Positions 58,601 to 61,413 of a DNA stretch of 64,000 nucleotides are shown here, in pieces. The notes under the pieces are model-generated. The model was not told the DNA's origin and made no database searches. It was given only the letters and a program-made list of their open reading frames with translations. The stretch is taken from positions 28,773-92,772 of the forward strand of contig RPFO01000909.1 of assembly GCA_009746045.1 (NCBI GenBank), read 5' to 3'. Position numbers and translations under genes: made by a program. Every line of letters begins with the position of its first letter. The first letter of the stretch is position 1. Source of the DNA: Mesostigma viride (lineage: Eukaryota; Streptophyta; Mesostigmatophyceae; Mesostigmatales; Mesostigmataceae).

Positions 58601-61413
58601 CTCAATGTGGCGGCGGTGATCAATAGCAATTGTCAGATCTACAACATCATCATCTAGATGTCGCCGCAATTCCATCAACCAATTATTAAGGTACGTCCGC
58701 TGGGTCATTTCGTAACAGGATGGCCTGCAATCTTTTGCACTATGCGTGACGACATTGGTAGACCTAGTAGGCGAGCCGGCACTCAAGGACAGCTCAGCAT
58801 ACATATGTAGCGCCGGACAGCACTTAGTTGGACAAGTAATATCCGTCAGCATAAATGCAACATGCCTAGTCGAGTCATCAAACGGCCTCAGTGAAAATAG
58901 AGTACATATGTAGGCGCATTAATATAAATACCACTACGCCTCTCCTTGCATGGACGGCCAATTTGTACATAATCACGACTTTGGGCGCACATGGGCTTAA
59001 ATCAAAATTTATAGCCCAAACAATATGTATATGTACATACAGATTGTACAAGACCTGTTGACTGTAAAATTACCAACCACAATTTCTTGCCAATTGACCC
59101 CAGCTGGGGCCGGTCCGAGTCCAAATTATACAGAATCTACATAATAGATAGTAATTAATCACGACTTACCAAAACTCTCCGACATTCAGATTGGTCAGGC
59201 ATGCAACTGGGTCATCCGATCCACAGGTCCCTTTAACATCATACATATGTATATAGCCGGTGCACAGTTAACAACCAATTACGAATCTTGGTAAGCAAGA
59301 CGTAGAAAGAAACAATGGCGGATCATAGCCAGCCTAGCTTGCTTAATGCATGGTCCCCGGACACACAAACTGGCATCATCCTAAATTAAGTAACACCGGC
59401 ATGCGTCACACGCCGGCCTGAACAGACAGTGCTGAAAACGCCACTAGAAACAACGTGGCCACGCACCCCAAGGCTACTGCGTTAACCGTACACGTAATTG
59501 TACAAGGTTCTCAAGACTGACAACATGAAACTCACCCATCGACCCCTTGGGCCGGTCCGAATCCACTATACAATAATTAATCACGACTCACTAAAAAACC
59601 AATTTAATCAGTCAAAGATTCGTTATAAAACCAGCCAACCCTACAGGTCCCCAGCTGATCTCAGCCGGTGCAACCAAATATGTACGAATCTTTGCAAGCA
59701 AGTCGTACGTATAAAACCTACAACTAATTTCCTCGGACCACTATGTAATTAATAGCCACCGACCTTTATAAACAACCGGGGCATCCAAGAGAGATTCCGG
59801 CAGGCGAGCATGAAACCCTTTGTACAGATCGAATTAGTCAGCCCATGTCGCAGACAGCCTTCCACATGCAGGCCAAGGCATAGCCGCCCTAACTTTCCCG
59901 CATGCGTTAAGTTAAACTATATTCAGAGAAAAGGAATTCTATTACTTAGTTTTCCGGACCATGCACCTATATAACAACAGCCGCCGACCATTAATACAAC
60001 CGGGTTCCCGGTCCTTCAAAGAAAATTTGGCGCTCAGCTTGGAACCCTTTGGAAAATCAAGTCAACCCATGTCGTAGACAGCCCTCCACATATGCCCTCC
60101 ACATATGTATCACCGCAGGCCAAGCCATAGAGGCCCTATCAATCGATCCGCATGCGTTATAATTAATCTATACATATATACTTCCAGACAGTGACGTGAA
60201 GTATGTAAACACGTATCATTACATGCTATGAGCCTCATGTCTGCCTTAGACATAACATTCATGATGTCACATCAGTCATCACATTATTAGATGGAACCGA
60301 TGTCATCATGATGATGATGACACACATGCCAGCCAAGCATTGACCTTGAAGCTAACACATATGGTGCACATCACACCAAGGTACAGTCAGTGCCACTTTT
60401 CATGCAAGCAAGTGCTGCCACAAGTGATCCATGTACTACATTATATGTACCCAACCGTGAGTGAATGACTCAGCCTAAAGCAAGCAATACAGCTGCGATG
60501 TAGTATTAGCGATGAATGGCAATAGCAATAGCGATGAATGGCACTAGCAATAGCGATGAATGGCAATAGCAATAGCGATGAATGGCATATATAAACTGCC
60601 GGGTGTAGAACTTCGAGCCCGTTTCAAGAACTATGTACACAATTCTCAAAACCGACTACATAATTCTCAGCTCATGAATAATTAAATCAGCAACTATCTA
60701 AGCCAGCTGAAAATATATTGTGGGCATGTGCGAGGCATGTGGGACATTCCTAACAAACCCGGCCTTAGGCCTAATACCTCCGCTTACAACATTATGGCAA
60801 CTGAAATACTAAAAACGTAAGGAAGCAGTCAATTGGCACACACTGGGTTAAATTCAACCCTTGACACTGTCCATACCTTGCTTGTGAACGCAAGCGTCCT
60901 CGTTTGCAAATTGCAAGCCTCACAATTGTTTAACCTCGATCGCGTGACAGCCATGTATTGAGACGACACCAGCATTGATCAATCGAATAATTGTCACGGC
61001 TTTATATTCTCGAATTTTCAGGAAGGCGTGGTGGCCTGATTGAATGCCGGAGGCTGGCAGCTCCTCTTAAAAACATTGAGTAGCTCAGAGCTACGTACAT
61101 GTACATACACTGAAGTGTCGACATAGTTTTGTCAATGCATCTACATATGCATGTAGTACATACAGTCAGCGAATGCATTCGTCACGTGAGAAATATATTT
61201 GTGGACAGCATGGCATACGCACCGCTCGAGGTCACTTACATGCTTGTAACGCGGCCAGCTGCGTTCGAGAAAACGTAAGCAAAAGTTGTGATGGGATTCT
61301 CGACGGACCAAGAGCTCAGTGCAGGAGGGTCACCGAGCCCAGCCTTGAGGGCGAGCAGGTGCTCTTTGTCATCTGCTGGGTTCGGCCATCCATGGCCAAG
61401 AGGGACAACAGCC
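94..61413 (-). CDS. LRR - C-type lectin protein gene, >61 kb, nine exons recognised (partial)
   Basis: Joined exons, in transcript order: 61413-61240, 45188-45117, 38819-38748, 30061-29987, 29026-28952, 19853-19782, 13715-13644, 7803-7700, 513-94. All are on the minus strand and all have AG acceptors. Seven donors are GTAAGT, GTAAGA or GTAAGC-type; the 13.6 kb exon uses GTGAGC. The N-terminal LRR exon and all six LRR exons end in phase 2 and start with one base completing a codon. The cap exon starts with one base and ends in phase 1, and the lectin exon starts with two bases, so the frame is continuous. The product would be LRR N-cap, plant-type LRRs of the SGTIP kind, C-cap, then C-type lectin domain: plausibly a secreted or cell-surface recognition protein (inference). 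The signal-peptide exon and 3' end are missing. It could also be two neighbouring paralogues, and further LRR exons may have been overlooked. Confidence 0.65.
514..1055. other. Intron-like spacer
   Basis: The stretch between the lectin exon acceptor and the first SDR-C element. The open frame of the lectin exon extends upstream to an ATG near 628 with a hydrophobic start (VVFCSLVVPLFCKLF), which could be a fortuitous signal-like sequence. Nothing else is recognisable. Confidence 0.4.
1056..3322 (+). mobile_element. SDR-C copy I, non-coding split-direct-repeat element
   Basis: The layout is A1 (1056-1349), internal (1350-2609), B1 (2610-2795), A2 (2796-3107), C-rich joiner (3108-3136), B2 (3137-3322). 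A starts with GAGCTATCTGCTC-like sequence then CATTTTATAGTTATG and carries CTGCCGCCTGTAGCGTAGC. B starts GGGACAAGATTGGACC and ends near CACTCCAATGG and CTTCAGCACCT. A1-internal-B1-A2-B2 is the split-direct-repeat arrangement of PAT and Kangaroo YR retrotransposons, but no RT or recombinase is visible, so it is probably mobilised in trans. The internal region shares a GCGGAGCCCGC...GTAGCGGAG tract with the element inside the LINE. Short overlapping open frames here look like chance. Confidence 0.65.
3323..6511. other. Intronic stretch, no gene recognised
   Basis: AT-richer sequence with scattered short open frames on both strands (for example 4935-5282 plus and 4173-4526 minus), none with a recognisable domain. 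A tRNA B-box-like GGTTCGATCC lies near 3974 without a matching A box or cloverleaf. TA-flanked motifs such as TACATA and TACTGTA are frequent. Confidence 0.4.
6512..6698 (+). repeat. (GGGT)n tetranucleotide array
   Basis: About 45 nearly perfect GGGT units, preceded by a short GTGC/GTGT tract. All six frames read through as THPP or GGWV repeats, which is low-complexity translation and not protein. The G-rich strand could form stacked G-quadruplexes. Confidence 0.97.
6965..7070 (-). mobile_element. SDR-C A-repeat fragment
   Basis: On the minus strand this matches part of the A repeat of the SDR-C elements: TTGCGGCGGGTTCAAAGGGG, then CTGTAGCGTAGCTCTACCGTA and a CACCATG end. There is no B repeat nearby, so it is a truncated remnant in opposite orientation to the full copies. 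Confidence 0.6.
7700..7803 (-). CDS. Predicted LRR C-terminal cap exon
   Basis: A 104 nt exon between a GCGCAG acceptor and a GTAAGT donor. The translation begins VVDGNSAMCGTF, continues SWIGDNLYFSSE and ends NIASCP. A GN..CG motif followed by a second cysteine resembles the capping segment after plant-type LRRs. It starts with one base, matching the phase 2 end of the LRR exon at 13644, and ends one base into a codon, matching the two-base start of the lectin exon. Phase agreement on both sides is the main support; sequence similarity alone is weak. Confidence 0.5.
7943..8104 (+). repeat. (CCCT)n tetranucleotide array
   Basis: About 40 perfect CCCT units (GGGA on the other strand). The long open frames here (PSLPP or GREGG repeats) come from the array and are not genes. 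Confidence 0.97.
8540..8590 (-). mobile_element. LINE 3'-end remnant
   Basis: The sequence CATTGAGAACGATAGATTAC followed by GGAGGTGAGAT matches the 3' terminus of the LINE copies near 12120 and 40613. Only about 40 bp are shared, so this is a severely 5'-truncated insertion or a decayed copy. Confidence 0.5.
8591..9525. other. Intronic stretch, no gene recognised
   Basis: No domain is visible. A minus-strand GTAAGT donor motif at 9013-9008 follows a short open frame but has no supporting homology. A block near 9417-9436 resembles a block near 6136. Confidence 0.35.
9526..11853 (+). mobile_element. SDR-B copy I, non-coding split-direct-repeat element
   Basis: The layout is A1 (9526-10140), internal (10141-10979), B1 (10980-11106), A2 (11107-11708), joiner TACCCTCCCTCCCACCC (11709-11725), B2 (11726-11853). 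A opens with TTTTCTCTGAAT.TAGTTTAATTAA and holds GGACCTGTATGGTCGGCTGG; B ends TTCAATCAAATGCTGGTC then TTCTTGGGAG. A2 plus B2 looks like a short copy of the element lacking the internal region. No ORF with a recognisable domain is present, so mobility would depend on an autonomous YR element such as those at 20, 45 and 55 kb. Confidence 0.7.
12119..12609 (-). mobile_element. 5'-truncated LINE copy (3' end only)
   Basis: Matches the 3' part of the LINE at 40.6 kb. The minus-strand frame encodes the C-terminus, with LSLALTR, VADVLFRS and ADFVATQVV followed by a stop near 12347, then the shared 3' UTR ending TTATCATTCTCAAT. The 5' truncation point lies against the (GGGA)n array at about 12609. 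Confidence 0.75.
12604..12908 (+). repeat. (GGGC/GGGA)n array
   Basis: Tetranucleotide array starting with GGGC units, then mostly GGGA with two single-base slips (near 12789 and 12858). It abuts the 5' end of the truncated LINE. The 214 and 256 residue open frames crossing it combine LINE C-terminus with repeat translation and are not a gene. Confidence 0.95.
12909..13643. other. Intronic stretch, no gene recognised
   Basis: Unique-looking sequence between the array and the LRR exon; no domain or repeat family recognised. Confidence 0.35.
13644..13715 (-). CDS. LRR exon L1 (72 nt)
   Basis: One 24-residue plant-type leucine-rich repeat, containing DMRLSGTLSPKLGSLRSLLY. The acceptor is CGCAG directly upstream (13716-13720) and the donor is GTGAGC (13643-13638). 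The first base completes a codon and the last two bases begin one, so the exon is symmetric, as are the other five. The exact 72 nt length between splice sites, with the LRR frame intact, is strong internal evidence. It is the last LRR before the predicted cap exon. Confidence 0.7.
13716..14980. other. Intronic stretch, no gene recognised
   Basis: Several short open frames (13937-14254 minus, 14186-14401 plus) lack recognisable domains. AT-rich; nothing further seen. Confidence 0.35.
14985..15098 (+). repeat. Single arm of foldback element
   Basis: Contains GCGAGTGGTTACCGCCGGC, a GCCGCAGTGGCAAAAAGGTT block and TTTAGAGCTAGCT, matching the right arm of the foldback element at 16191-16403. The left arm is absent or lost. 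Confidence 0.65.
15132..15583. repeat. Inverted-repeat element, about 450 bp
   Basis: Arms at 15132-15172 and 15542-15583 are inverted copies (ATGTGAAAGCATGGGCGATA versus its complement). The interior has no ORF. This is MITE-like in layout; target duplication was not resolved. Confidence 0.5.
15577..15930 (+). repeat. Two tandem units of about 190 and 163 bp
   Basis: Both units start CATGTGCTAC.CTAGACG and contain GGCAAGTAGTGATGAAGGAG. Unit 1 holds a 26 bp perfect palindrome (15598-15623) missing from unit 2. A GGATGG versus GG difference also separates them. The ORF spanning both is a by-product. Confidence 0.7.
16191..16403. repeat. Foldback (hairpin) element
   Basis: Two arms of about 90 bp in inverted orientation, ending TTAGTTAGCTCTAAA and TTTAGAGCTAACTA, with a short central spacer. 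Typical of a foldback MITE with no coding capacity. A single arm occurs at 14985-15098. Confidence 0.8.
16768..16849 (+). repeat. (TGGCACC)n heptanucleotide array
   Basis: About twelve perfect 7 bp units, followed about 120 bp later by C-rich, CA and ACCC tracts (16950-17060). The open frames across it are repeat translation. Confidence 0.95.
17061..17790. other. Intronic stretch, no gene recognised
   Basis: ACCC-rich start, then AT-rich sequence with no recognisable gene or repeat. Confidence 0.35.
17791..18489. mobile_element. TIR element (MITE-like), about 700 bp
   Basis: Imperfect terminal inverted repeats: TTTTTTTTGCAAGCTTATAG and GAGGTACCTTGAAATTAAAT then AAGAGACATGCCTC on the left, with their complements at 18362-18489. 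The interior has no transposase. A related right half lies at 38015-38400, also just left of an LRR exon, so the element may predate duplication of that gene block. Confidence 0.6.
18490..19781. other. Intronic stretch with one doubtful exon
   Basis: No repeat family seen apart from similarity of about 19565-19781 to 38518-38747, the flank of LRR exon L5. The doubtful exon at 19027-19174 is listed separately. Confidence 0.4.
19027..19174 (-). CDS. Possible exon of unknown function
   Basis: A 148 nt interval between an ATGCAG acceptor and a GTGAGT donor, open in two frames (one reads WVPDGGTSISAGMPSYAENV, the other starts GSLMEVQVSVLGC). The second fits a phase 2 start but ends in phase 0. 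No domain is recognised and it breaks the phase pattern of the neighbouring LRR exons, so it may be alternative or chance. Confidence 0.2.
19782..19853 (-). CDS. LRR exon L2 (72 nt)
   Basis: One LRR reading DLAYAKISGTIPAQLGSLSA then LAQL, between a TCGCAG acceptor and a GTAAGC donor. Symmetric phase. The exon and its flanks (about 19565-19950) resemble those of L5 at 38748, with the same CAGCT.AG.CGGGATGGT pattern on the plus strand, so the two are tandem duplicates. Confidence 0.75.
20049..24664 (-). mobile_element. YR retrotransposon copy 1 (decayed)
   Basis: Starts on the minus strand with an A repeat (about 24664-24418), followed by gag-like, RT, RNase H and recombinase remnants, and one B repeat (about 20250-20049). 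The second A-B pair present in the 45 kb copy is missing. There are many frameshifts relative to the 45 kb copy, and several small indels are TA-type (TACACTGTA at 24494, TATGTA at 23627). The element lies in an intron of the LRR-lectin gene. Confidence 0.85.
20413..24355 (-). pseudogene. gag-RT-RNase H-YR coding region of copy 1, broken
   Basis: Fragments follow the order gag-like (24355-23900), RT (with VGKPDGHIRLIVDNCRGN and the catalytic VTIDDLRFTHC), RNase H (NPADKAS box), a CGDVHPNPGP motif at 21395-21424, then the tyrosine recombinase ending near HFGGV. The recombinase HxxR box reads HSLWHGGATH: the catalytic arginine is replaced by tryptophan. With several frame changes this cannot make an active protein. 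Confidence 0.85.
24665..25978. other. Intronic stretch, no gene recognised
   Basis: Short open frames only (24962-25165 plus, 25649-25950 minus), without domains. No repeat family recognised. Confidence 0.35.
25979..28056 (+). mobile_element. SDR-D, recent split-direct-repeat element
   Basis: The layout is A1 (25979-26431), internal (26432-27325), B1 (27326-27447), A2 (27448-27900), joiner starting GCCACCCACCCTCCCTG (27901-27931), B2 (27932-28056). A1 and A2, 453 bp each, look identical by eye; B1 and B2 differ at about one position. A opens TCGGATTTCTCTGAAAATAG, close to the SDR-B start. There is no coding domain, so it is probably non-autonomous and recently inserted. Confidence 0.8.
28057..28951. 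other. Intronic stretch with duplicated flank of LRR exon
   Basis: Includes a hairpin repeat (28272-28347). From about 28680 the sequence is similar to 44850-45116 (GTGTGTCGCTGGTGGGCCAC and TGTGCCAGT.CATTTTCCGA blocks), the flank of LRR exon L6. Confidence 0.5.
28272..28347. repeat. Palindromic hairpin repeat (copy 1)
   Basis: Inverted arms GGCAGAGGAGAGGAATTCTG and the complementary CCTCTCTCCTCTGCATATAT. A related hairpin is at 44669-44751. Confidence 0.6.
28952..29026 (-). CDS. LRR exon L3 (75 nt)
   Basis: One 25-residue LRR ending SGTLPASLGSLTSLDFL, between an ATCCAG acceptor and a GTAAGA donor, with the same symmetric phase as the others. About 450 bp of surrounding intron match those of L6 at 45117, so exon and flanks were duplicated together. 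Confidence 0.72.
29027..29986. other. Short intron between L3 and L4
   Basis: At about 960 bp this is the shortest intron recognised. It holds a 75-residue minus-strand open frame (29603-29830) of ordinary composition and unknown function. Confidence 0.4.
29987..30061 (-). CDS. LRR exon L4 (75 nt)
   Basis: One LRR containing AVSGTIPATLGSLRSLASL, between a CCGCAG acceptor and a GTAAGT donor, with one base at the start and two at the end. It shares LGSLRSL with L1, consistent with L6-L5-L4 and L3-L2-L1 being duplicated blocks. Confidence 0.72.
30062..30818. other. Intronic stretch
   Basis: A GTAAGT motif on the minus strand near 30556 follows an interval open in several frames (30557-30650) after a CTGCAG acceptor; no domain recognised. 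A (GTTGA)n array lies at about 30769-30803. Confidence 0.35.
30819..32864 (+). mobile_element. SDR-C copy II, non-coding split-direct-repeat element
   Basis: The layout is A1 (30819-31104), internal (31105-32144), B1 (32145-32340), A2 (32341-32638), joiner CCCACCCACCCACCC region (32639-32664), B2 (32665-32864). It is homologous to copy I at 1056-3322 in the same orientation. Between A1 and A2 of this single copy a TA at 30941 became TATGTA at 32463, a footprint-like change after insertion. No protein domain is visible; the open frames are not conserved between the copies. Confidence 0.7.
32865..34436. other. Intronic stretch, no gene recognised
   Basis: Short open frames (32875-33087, 33252-33542 plus) without recognisable domains. 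Near 34100 a block resembles one near 58600. A direct repeat ATATATAGGATAGTCG occurs at about 34216 and 34265. Confidence 0.35.
34437..37446 (+). mobile_element. SDR-B copy II, interrupted
   Basis: The layout is A1 in two pieces (34437-34655 and 35353-35760), internal (35761-36613), B1 (36614-36745), A2 (36746-37333), joiner CCTCCCTCCCACCC (37334-37349), B2 (37350-37446, end truncated). About 700 bp of unrelated sequence (34656-35352) sits inside A1 next to a TA; no inverted repeats were seen at its ends. Differences from copy I include several TA-type and other 4 bp insertions. Confidence 0.7.
37447..38747. other. Intronic stretch with TIR-element remnant
   Basis: Positions 38015-38400 resemble the right half of the TIR element at 17791-18489, ending ATAGAGGCATGCCTCTTATT and AAGGTACCTCT. 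An ATTTTACCCCGACT block occurs at about 37813 and 38434. Confidence 0.5.
38748..38819 (-). CDS. LRR exon L5 (72 nt)
   Basis: The clearest LRR of the set: RLADNYFSGTIPPELGNLRS then LVEL, an almost perfect plant-type repeat (N-x-F-S-G-x-I-P). The acceptor is ATGCAG and the donor GTAAGC, with symmetric phase. The flanks on both sides are similar to those of L2. Confidence 0.8.
38820..40611. other. Intronic stretch, no gene recognised
   Basis: An open frame on each strand at 39140-39469 has ordinary composition but no known domain. AATTGGCC inverted blocks lie at about 40495-40555. Nothing else seen. Confidence 0.35.
40803..42778 (-). pseudogene. LINE reverse transcriptase and endonuclease-like ORF, frameshifted
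   Basis: RT core with TGTQQGDPLGP and AYMDDIH, thumb region, a cysteine-histidine knuckle (CGSCGLDLDTTGTHYIAC), then RPGITVLAY, LLLIDVSVARP and AERDKFASYG, resembling the PD-(D/E)XK-like nuclease tail of some LINEs. Frame breaks: one base near 42487, a 5 bp TACTGTA-type insertion at 41267-41273, and a 4 bp insertion at 40875-40880. Without the last insertion the C-terminus would match the paralogue near 12347. Not functional as it stands. Confidence 0.85.
42776..44369 (-). mobile_element. SDR-C-related insertion inside LINE
   Basis: A 1594 bp insert flanked by AATCC at 42771-42775 and 44370-44374. Read on the minus strand it begins GTGAGCTCACGCTC then ATTATCTATGACTTGCGGC, like the A start of SDR-C and the YR elements. 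It ends CTCCAATGGCCGGCTAAAGC, like the SDR-C B end. No second A-B pair is seen. It contains a minisatellite of about 42 bp (44133-44258). Confidence 0.7.
44133..44258 (+). repeat. About 42 bp minisatellite, three units
   Basis: Three near-identical units with GCCAGCCCACTGACCAAAAG and GCCAGTGGTGCCGTG. Located inside the insertion in the LINE. Confidence 0.9.
44370..44664 (-). pseudogene. LINE RT N-terminal fragment
   Basis: Reads LIALLKDDVPPPAGRVRPIA then CGEFLRKLVSKV, the finger region of LINE RTs, followed by LGVATKGGTDIIVH and THVALKVD, the start of motif A. About 33 extra bases with a stop separate the two blocks near 44475. It is the upstream half of the LINE interrupted at 42776-44369. 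Confidence 0.75.
44669..44751. repeat. Palindromic hairpin repeat (copy 2)
   Basis: Arms TATATATGCAGAGGAGAG and CTCCTCTGCATATAC around a GGGCAGGCTTGAGAACC centre; related to 28272-28347. It directly abuts the 5'-truncated end of the LINE. Confidence 0.6.
44752..45116. other. Duplicated flank of LRR exon L6
   Basis: From about 44850 the sequence is similar to 28680-28951. Differences include TGCATG at 44941-44946 where the other copy has TG. Confidence 0.55.
45117..45188 (-). CDS. LRR exon L6 (72 nt)
   Basis: One LRR containing MQLSGTFPASLGSLTSLVNL, between a TTCCAG acceptor and a GTAAGA donor, symmetric phase. Paralogue of L3. The nearest recognised exon upstream is the N-terminal LRR exon 16 kb away, so LRR exons in between may have been missed. 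Confidence 0.75.
46235..48017 (-). CDS. RNase H - 2A-like - tyrosine recombinase part of the pol region (frameshifted)
   Basis: RNase H: VVASDASGSGGGVVY, INVKEAIA, RLVDSSAVVGAF and DHNPADKASR supply the D-E-D-D acidic residues. CGDVHPNPGP follows at 47198-47169. The tyrosine recombinase follows with YLRISEALGLRVRDV (box I Arg), HSLRHGGATHD (H-x-x-R), then GRWASALSVTRYIG (Tyr), ending HFGGVEF. Two frame changes, near 46530 and 46480, break the recombinase relative to copy 1. The first lies at a TTAAGC where copy 3 carries a TACGTA. Function: reverse-transcript processing and circle integration in the YR class. Confidence 0.85.
47960..48994 (-). CDS. Reverse transcriptase domain
   Basis: The 344-residue frame contains NGTFGVGKPDGRIRLIVDNR, motif A SDLDSYYNRL, motif B-like CWPMGNKLAVAVAQ and motif C HAVTIDDLHFTHC (TIDD instead of YxDD). 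This matches RTs of DIRS/PAT-like elements. It overlaps the RNase H frame, and a frame change is needed near 48017 to continue. The upstream segment 49161-48955 (PLQQAALDGIDDACR) probably also belongs to the polyprotein. Confidence 0.8.
   Translation of the reverse strand: MPGPGEGGQVDVLNLLPPSWGAILNDESRMVRTLSPAERILQKSMRISRGCSMEEFARVCTVCVERGILGGFFEEEPPMVNGTFGVGKPDGRIRLIVDNRRGNMPLPDPMPAFLPHLGVICDLPTRAGEDVFGGVSDLDSYYNRLRLPVWMRRYCAWMPVWSDLVGLSGARRKVWPWMLCWPMGNKLAVAVAQCVHQSVLYRCGPKPPLEASRGLSINMSALILVAEANEAGETVRLRLEEDPAAPLAPSPCFESRQDLEGMHAVTIDDLHFTHCASVDGVNQQLDRVQAAYAAVGLVQKSDKVVRATAEQTGVQAVGSFTKEMVTWCLFLSVWWQLSLLLIES
49358..50455 (-). pseudogene. gag-like ORF, frameshifted
   Basis: Starts MTSVTAPERNFIAKLKQEA after the A1 repeat and reads CTPKEAATAVQKILG and NVMDVLEKRGFVSDW, then in other frames LLDQAKTPATAS, VLPG|MLDYAESVGG and MLTMHGSSASGERRM, and ends GKKGQGGPSNNNK. 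The position before RT, the lack of enzyme motifs and the basic tail suggest a nucleocapsid-like protein; no zinc knuckle is seen. Copies 1 and 3 carry the same order with other frame breaks. Confidence 0.65.
51698..52300 (+). CDS. Hypothetical 200-residue ORF
   Basis: An uninterrupted frame from ATG to TAG with ordinary residue composition and no low-complexity bias: WADFLIPWTKHRTFFLQDDM, then YILVVAVFDGMEALAVVQTA. It overlaps no recognised repeat. No known domain, signal peptide or clear membrane segment. It could be an exon, a captured fragment or chance, and is opposite in strand to the host gene. Confidence 0.3.
   Translation: MLVPSCQLAHQLGTIALPNEATYVSVENSSTTGGAQISVHTPSIWTDPGPDRPLKPTGPNLPKSFTSRVTTGSVRQMWADFLIPWTKHRTFFLQDDMLLDQPRSYILVVAVFDGMEALAVVQTALSSLLVFNFDRTRPACFRVFPPGVITAVITLVECGRGGRAKGKLSIVVMPPFMLRVYMHDSVRPLQETFLRSYTDY
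53777..54052 (+). CDS. Hypothetical 91-residue ORF
   Basis: Frame starting MSRAAIKSGSMGGNAVYMQA and ending VCVNYPHES. Balanced composition outside any repeat family, no domain recognised. Low confidence. Confidence 0.2.
   Translation: MSRAAIKSGSMGGNAVYMQALLGVYETDISICQTTIRAYKDVRAVKLPTSLERKPPVNSPLLSLQDEARSDAKIGNLQPVQPVCVNYPHES
54870..58507 (-). mobile_element. YR retrotransposon copy 3, internally deleted
   Basis: A2 (about 55088-54880) is preceded on its left by only about ten bases of B2. B1 and the recombinase region (55089-56340) follow. A junction at about 56347 then jumps to the RT N-terminal part, so RNase H, most of RT and the 2A-like motif (about 1.5 kb) are missing. gag-like sequence runs to about 58300 and A1 is truncated at 58507. 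Relative to copy 2 it carries many footprint-like insertions. Confidence 0.85.
55497..58300 (-). pseudogene. gag, RT and YR remnants of copy 3
   Basis: The recombinase part keeps GRDIPPALWAQALGFDPA and RARWASAFSVTRYIG, but the H-x-x-R box is frameshifted (FHSSRHGG in one frame, THDAIAG in another). The RT part keeps NGTFGVGKPDGRIRLIVDNR. gag-like fragments end GGPSNNNK. Not functional. Confidence 0.85.
58508..59239. other. Intronic stretch
   Basis: An 86-residue minus-strand frame (58592-58852) with spaced cysteines (ITCPTKCCPALHMYAE) and no known domain. Its end (RRHIEHC) resembles a block near 34110. From about 59100 it shows weak similarity to the SDR-B A repeat. Confidence 0.35.
59240..59940 (-). 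mobile_element. SDR-B A-repeat fragments, reverse orientation
   Basis: On the minus strand the stretch matches SDR-B A from the TTCTCTGAATATAGTTTAA start through GGTGCAACC and CTTGAGAACC to the GCTTGCTTA end, with a partly duplicated piece at 59240-59330. Relative to SDR-B it carries TATGTA at 59679, TACGTA at 59706 and TATGTA at 59752. Confidence 0.7.
59941..60175 (-). mobile_element. Divergent SDR-B A-repeat start
   Basis: A second, more diverged copy of the first 230 bp of the A repeat (AACCGGGTTCCCGGTCC, CCCATGTCGTAGACAGCC, CCGCATGCGTTATAATTAA), next to the fragment above. Confidence 0.5.
60509..60586 (+). repeat. About 24 bp tandem repeat
   Basis: Units of GCGATGAATGGCAATAGCAA plus ATA, about three and a half copies. 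Confidence 0.9.
61240..61413 (-). CDS. LRR N-terminal domain exon
   Basis: A 174 nt exon between a CTCCAG acceptor after a pyrimidine tract and a GTAAGT donor. The reading contains NPADDKEHLLALKAGLGDPP then ALSSWSVENP and AAGRVTSM, the layout of the plant LRR N-terminal domain (D..ALLALK..L.DP..LSSW...GRVT.L). The usual C-x-W-x-G-V-x-C cysteines are not visible, a deviation. It starts with one base, so a signal-peptide exon should lie upstream; none was found. It ends in phase 2, matching every LRR exon. Confidence 0.7.
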
